From: Thermoplasmata archaeon | Lineage (GTDB): Archaea; Thermoplasmatota; Thermoplasmata; Thermoplasmatales; Thermoplasmataceae | Reading direction: 5' to 3' | Length of the DNA stretch: 7,114 bases | NCBI GenBank assembly: GCA_021835265.1 | Contig: JAKBQK010000476.1 | Location: forward strand, 1-7,114 | In this document: piece after piece, positions 4,774-7,114 of the stretch | Numbering within the stretch: the first letter of the stretch is position 1 | Layout: every line of letters starts with the position of its first letter | The notes under the pieces: generated by a model | Seen by the model: the letters and a program-made list of their open reading frames with translations, nothing else | What the model was told of the DNA's origin: nothing | Database searches by the model: none | Translations under genes and position numbers: made by a program

Positions 4774-5406
4774 ATGGAAAATGAAAAAACGGAAAGTTCA
4801 AATGAAAATTTGTTTGAAAAACCCGTAACTGAGGCCCCCCTGATTAAGGAAAAAAAGACGCTTACTGAGCGACAAAAAGAGATTCTGAAGATGGGTAGAG
4901 AAAAATTAGCAGCCAAGAGAATGGCTAAGTTTGTTCAATCTGAAAAAGTAGCTGCTAAAGTTTCACAAGCAGAAAAAACAGATGTAGAAACAACCGAAGT
5001 TGTACAACCCAAAGTTAAACGAAAATATGCTGTCAAAGACAGCAACGAGCTGAAAGCTCATACAAAACATGTTAAGGAGAATGAGCCTGTGGTTAAGAAA
5101 GAAGAAATGAAAGAAAAGGCAGACGAAACTAAAGAGACTAAAGAGAAGAGTGAAGGGCTTAAAGAACGAGTTGTCGAAAGACCTGTTATAATTGAAAAGA
5201 ATAAAGATGAAGGGATAATAATCCTTGCTCTTATCGGCATAATCGGTGTAATGCTGTTCCTGCTCTTCAAGTATCTTAAGAGCAAAGAAAACGGTTCTGA
5301 TGTTAATCTCAGCGATACATCTGAGGAAGAGCCGACACATCCAAATGCTGTGACAAGAGACGGCGCATATCCTGTAATGAACTCCGGAAGTGGTAATATT
5401 GAGTGA
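4774..5406 (+). CDS. Lys/Glu-rich single-span membrane protein
   Basis: A 210-aa protein with no recognised enzyme motif. Residues 1-145 are extremely rich in Lys and Glu and likely extended or helical/coiled. At 28-50 lies a basic helix containing TERQKEILKMGREKLAAKR; similar TxxQ...GRxKLxxKR stretches are remembered from proteins of other large DNA viruses, but this is not evidence of homology. A single membrane span lies at about 147-167 (GIIILALIGIIGVMLFLLF), followed by a basic stop (KYLKSK) and a polar 40-residue tail with an acidic DTSEEE patch. It is the first gene of the right arm and its TGA lies within the start region of the next gene. A virion-membrane protein linking DNA or capsid to membrane is plausible by position. 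The first codons still contain the array's half-site words. Confidence 0.8.
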   Translation: MENEKTESSNENLFEKPVTEAPLIKEKKTLTERQKEILKMGREKLAAKRMAKFVQSEKVAAKVSQAEKTDVETTEVVQPKVKRKYAVKDSNELKAHTKHVKENEPVVKKEEMKEKADETKETKEKSEGLKERVVERPVIIEKNKDEGIIILALIGIIGVMLFLLFKYLKSKENGSDVNLSDTSEEEPTHPNAVTRDGAYPVMNSGSGNIE

Positions 5407-5419
5407 TCCTTCTATTGAC

Positions 5420-5785
5420 ATGGAGGAATACAAGAAATACCGGTTTCTCTATTTCATGAACTTCTCAAAACTTCTTGCAGTCCTTGATGTTTCAGACCGC
5501 AAGATCCTTGCTTCCGCTCTAATGGAATTTGAACCACAGGGTGAAATGCTTAAGTTTGTAAAGCGAGAAGTTCTTTACAAACTGTCGCACGAACCAATAT
5601 CTCAGGGTGGCGAGATGATTAATTCACTCCTCTTTTCATTCGATAAAATGCAGGGTGGAAATATCTCGAAGGCGATGAGTATGTACTTCTCTGAAGTATA
5701 CAGTTCACTCGATGAAACCGGGCGCAAGTTCGTTGATGCGATTTCAAAGATGAAGATTATTCCGGCTTATATAAAGAAGGCGTAA
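5420..5785 (+). CDS. Hypothetical helical protein in the assembly cluster
   Basis: Not recognised. From the ATG at 5420 it has 121 residues, predicted helical and soluble, with aromatic-rich start (EEYKKYRFLYFMNFSKLLAV), a central amphipathic helix and a basic end (MKIIPAYIKKA). No Cys knuckle, membrane span or catalytic motif is seen. Starts at GTG 5390 or TTG 5399 would overlap the upstream gene and add seven to ten residues; TGATCC, matching the 16S tail complement, ends ten bases before 5420. The TAA is one base from the next gene's ATG, so the cluster is co-translated. Position among membrane proteins and the packaging ATPase suggests a structural or assembly role, inferred from context only. 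Confidence 0.72.
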   Translation: MEEYKKYRFLYFMNFSKLLAVLDVSDRKILASALMEFEPQGEMLKFVKREVLYKLSHEPISQGGEMINSLLFSFDKMQGGNISKAMSMYFSEVYSSLDETGRKFVDAISKMKIIPAYIKKA

Positions 5786-5786
5786 A

Positions 5787-6407
5787 ATGACTTCTGTAAT
5801 TCCAGCGGGATCTCCTGTTGCTCAGGAACCAACAAATAGGATAAATCCCGAACTGAACAACATATTCAGCGATATAGATCAGCTTGGATCCGGGCAGGAA
5901 GAGAAAAAGGCTGATCCTAAAGTCGGTGGTTATCTTGCGAAAGATGCTGCAAAAGCGTTTCAGCGGATGTCGGTTATTGCTCATCGCAAAACCGGTCTGA
6001 AGTCAGTGCTGCTCTCTGAAGAGGATGAAAGAGAACTCGCTGATGCAATAGCTCCGCTAATGGATGATCTTGCTAAATATATTGACATTCTTCCATATAT
6101 TCCGCTTGTCCTGTTTGTTGTTGCTTATGCAATAGGAATAGTTTCAGAAGTGATGCAGAAAAGAAAAGAACCACAGGAACGAGAAGATCGCAGGGTTGAA
6201 AGGATCGCTCCGCAGGAGCGCTACGAGCCTTCAGCTCGGATCGCACCACAGCAGCAGGCTTCTCAGTCTACTTCACAGTATAATACTCAAGTTTCAACAA
6301 GCACTCCACAGTTTACTCCATCCGTCCAAACACAGCCTGTTCAACAGTCTCAGACCGTCTCTCAGGAACCTCCCAAGGGTAACTCGTCCGCAACAATATC
6401 TGTTTAG
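5787..6407 (+). CDS. Single-span membrane protein with Gln/Ser/Thr-rich tail
   Basis: A 206-aa protein not assigned to a family. The N-terminal 70 residues are polar with a basic helix (YLAKDAAKAFQRM). An acidic amphipathic helix at 77-98 (SEEDERELADAIAPLMDDLA) leads straight into one membrane span at about 101-120 (ILPYIPLVLFVVAYAIGIVS), then a charged stretch (QKRKEPQEREDRRVER). RIAPQ occurs twice (139-143, 151-155), and the remaining 50 residues are low-complexity Gln, Ser, Thr and Pro, typical of exposed or flexible virion parts. AGAAGG about seven bases upstream serves the ATG at 5787. Directly before the packaging ATPase, a minor virion-membrane protein or packaging-vertex component is a fair guess, but unproven. 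Confidence 0.78.
   Translation: MTSVIPAGSPVAQEPTNRINPELNNIFSDIDQLGSGQEEKKADPKVGGYLAKDAAKAFQRMSVIAHRKTGLKSVLLSEEDERELADAIAPLMDDLAKYIDILPYIPLVLFVVAYAIGIVSEVMQKRKEPQEREDRRVERIAPQERYEPSARIAPQQQASQSTSQYNTQVSTSTPQFTPSVQTQPVQQSQTVSQEPPKGNSSATISV
6207..6238. repeat. Paired small hairpins inside the membrane-protein gene
   Basis: GCTCCGCAGGAGC (6207-6219) is a perfect 5-bp stem with a GCA loop, and CGAGCCTTCAGCTCG (6224-6238) is a 5-bp stem differing by one base from the hairpin at 4076-4090. They encode the segment around APQERYEPSAR between the two RIAPQ copies. Confidence 0.6.
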
Positions 6408-6409
6408 GG

Positions 6410-7102
6410 ATGTTACTCTTTTACATTATGGGCGAATCTGCCGATACATCGGGTAATATAATTGTTCGTTCCGATGATAAATTCTGTGTTGCCGGTTATT
6501 CTGGAGCGGGAAAAACACTTCTTATGAAGTATTTTCTCGATAATGTTGTAAGCAACTTCCCGAATCTCATTGTTATAGATCCCGTCTCCAAATTCTCCGA
6601 AAAAGTAAACATCAGGTATAAAGGTGTGGTAAAGGCGTTAAAACCGCGCCCTAATCAGGTTGTTTACAAGATTCAGACTGAAGAAGATATGGAAAAAATT
6701 CTTACTAAGGTAAACGATATTGATAACGAATCAGCTTTTGTAATCTGTGACGAAATCGATGAGTTTGTACCATTTAACCATATGTTTCCTGAAACCTCCC
6801 TTTTTTTCCAGCAGGGGAGAAACTATAATCATGGAGGCATGTTCACAGTAAGACAGATGGGACGACTGAATAAACAGATCTTTTCAAATTCACATTATCT
6901 TATATTGTTCAGAGTATATAATAGAAACGACATTGATTACCTGACAACAGTTATACCCTATAAATTTGTAAAGCTTATTCCGGAACTGTCAGAACATTCA
7001 TTTTACCTTATAGACTTGCATACTTCAAGAATAATAGGTGAATACGAACTGGATCTGACAAAGGATAAATTGAAGCGAGTAGAAGGAAACATAGAGCCGT
7101 GA
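6410..7102 (+). CDS. Genome-packaging ATPase, FtsK/HerA (A32-like) superfamily
   Basis: A 230-aa P-loop ATPase that would pump DNA into a preformed shell. Walker A is GYSGAGKT (29-36) directly after a short N-terminal strand; Walker B is FVICDEID (110-117, D114, E115). FFQQGRNYNHGG (132-143) carries the Arg expected of an arginine finger, and VRQMGRLNKQIF (147-158) holds the Gln sensor typical of HerA/FtsK proteins. The length, with no extra DNA-binding or membrane domain, is that of viral packaging ATPases of the PRD1/A32 group, not of cellular FtsK or HerA. ATG 6410 follows the preceding stop by two bases but has no clear ribosome binding site; ATG 6428 is the alternative, dropping six residues. 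Family assignment is firm; the viral role follows from size and neighbours. Confidence 0.9.
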   Translation: MLLFYIMGESADTSGNIIVRSDDKFCVAGYSGAGKTLLMKYFLDNVVSNFPNLIVIDPVSKFSEKVNIRYKGVVKALKPRPNQVVYKIQTEEDMEKILTKVNDIDNESAFVICDEIDEFVPFNHMFPETSLFFQQGRNYNHGGMFTVRQMGRLNKQIFSNSHYLILFRVYNRNDIDYLTTVIPYKFVKLIPELSEHSFYLIDLHTSRIIGEYELDLTKDKLKRVEGNIEP

Positions 7103-7114
7103 AGAAATGGTAAA

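Noticed and set aside
4963..5433. 156-aa frame on the minus strand opposite the Lys/Glu-rich gene
   Set aside because: Its Phe/Leu/Cys-rich composition is what the complement of AAA/GAA-rich codons gives; it has no motif and lies antisense to a well-supported gene.
6196..6456. 86-aa frame overlapping the end of the membrane-protein gene and the ATPase start
   Set aside because: A Ser/His/Leu-rich alternate reading of the Gln-rich codons; neighbours already explain both strands.
7107..7114. Possible start of the next gene, ATG at 7107
   Set aside because: Only eight bases are visible and no good ribosome binding site lies close before it.

Overview
This is a compact, AT-rich, gene-dense stretch that looks like part of a small double-stranded DNA virus, or a related provirus or plasmid-like element. 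It carries the front half of a family B DNA polymerase of the short, protein-primed-like type at the left edge and an FtsK/HerA (A32-like) genome-packaging ATPase at the right edge. That pair, with single-span membrane proteins beside the ATPase and no tail, terminase or portal gene in view, suggests a tailless icosahedral, membrane-containing virus with a linear genome. No capsid gene or terminal repeat falls inside the window, so this is inference. The host is not fixed by the sequence. Small Cys-rich zinc ribbons and an archaeal-like TATA element ahead of the left operon favour a euryarchaeal host, but strong GAGGTGAT-type ribosome binding sites are equally bacterial. Gene order and content recall small viruses of methanogens and tectivirus-like elements from memory only.

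Left arm (1-4292, all minus strand). Twelve genes read leftward as one apparent operon, most overlapping by a few bases or abutting. From promoter to left edge: a 58-aa zinc ribbon, a 60-aa Cys protein whose first codons are made of two GAA-triloop hairpins, a small acidic protein, an HEYYH metallopeptidase, a SLOG/DUF2493 Rossmann protein, a possible winged-helix protein, a helical protein, a two-span membrane protein, a 130-aa zinc protein, a zinc ribbon of about 45 aa with no standard start codon, an endonuclease VII-type HNH nuclease, and the DNA polymerase. This is the replication/host-interaction arm.

Centre (4293-4773). A non-coding divergent region. Its left 90 bases hold the likely leftward promoter. 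The rest, 4384-4756, is a near-continuous array of about ten imperfect or perfect palindromes built from one degenerate half-site (TTCAAATAAA or CCAATAAA and their complements), with local 54-55-bp periodicity. It is the most unusual object in the window and could be an origin, a partition or packaging site, or a cooperative operator controlling both arms.

Right arm (4774-7114, all plus strand). Four genes: a Lys/Glu-rich protein with one membrane span, a small helical protein, a protein with one membrane span and a Gln/Ser/Thr-rich tail, and the packaging ATPase. This looks like the virion-assembly arm; a capsid gene may follow beyond the right edge.
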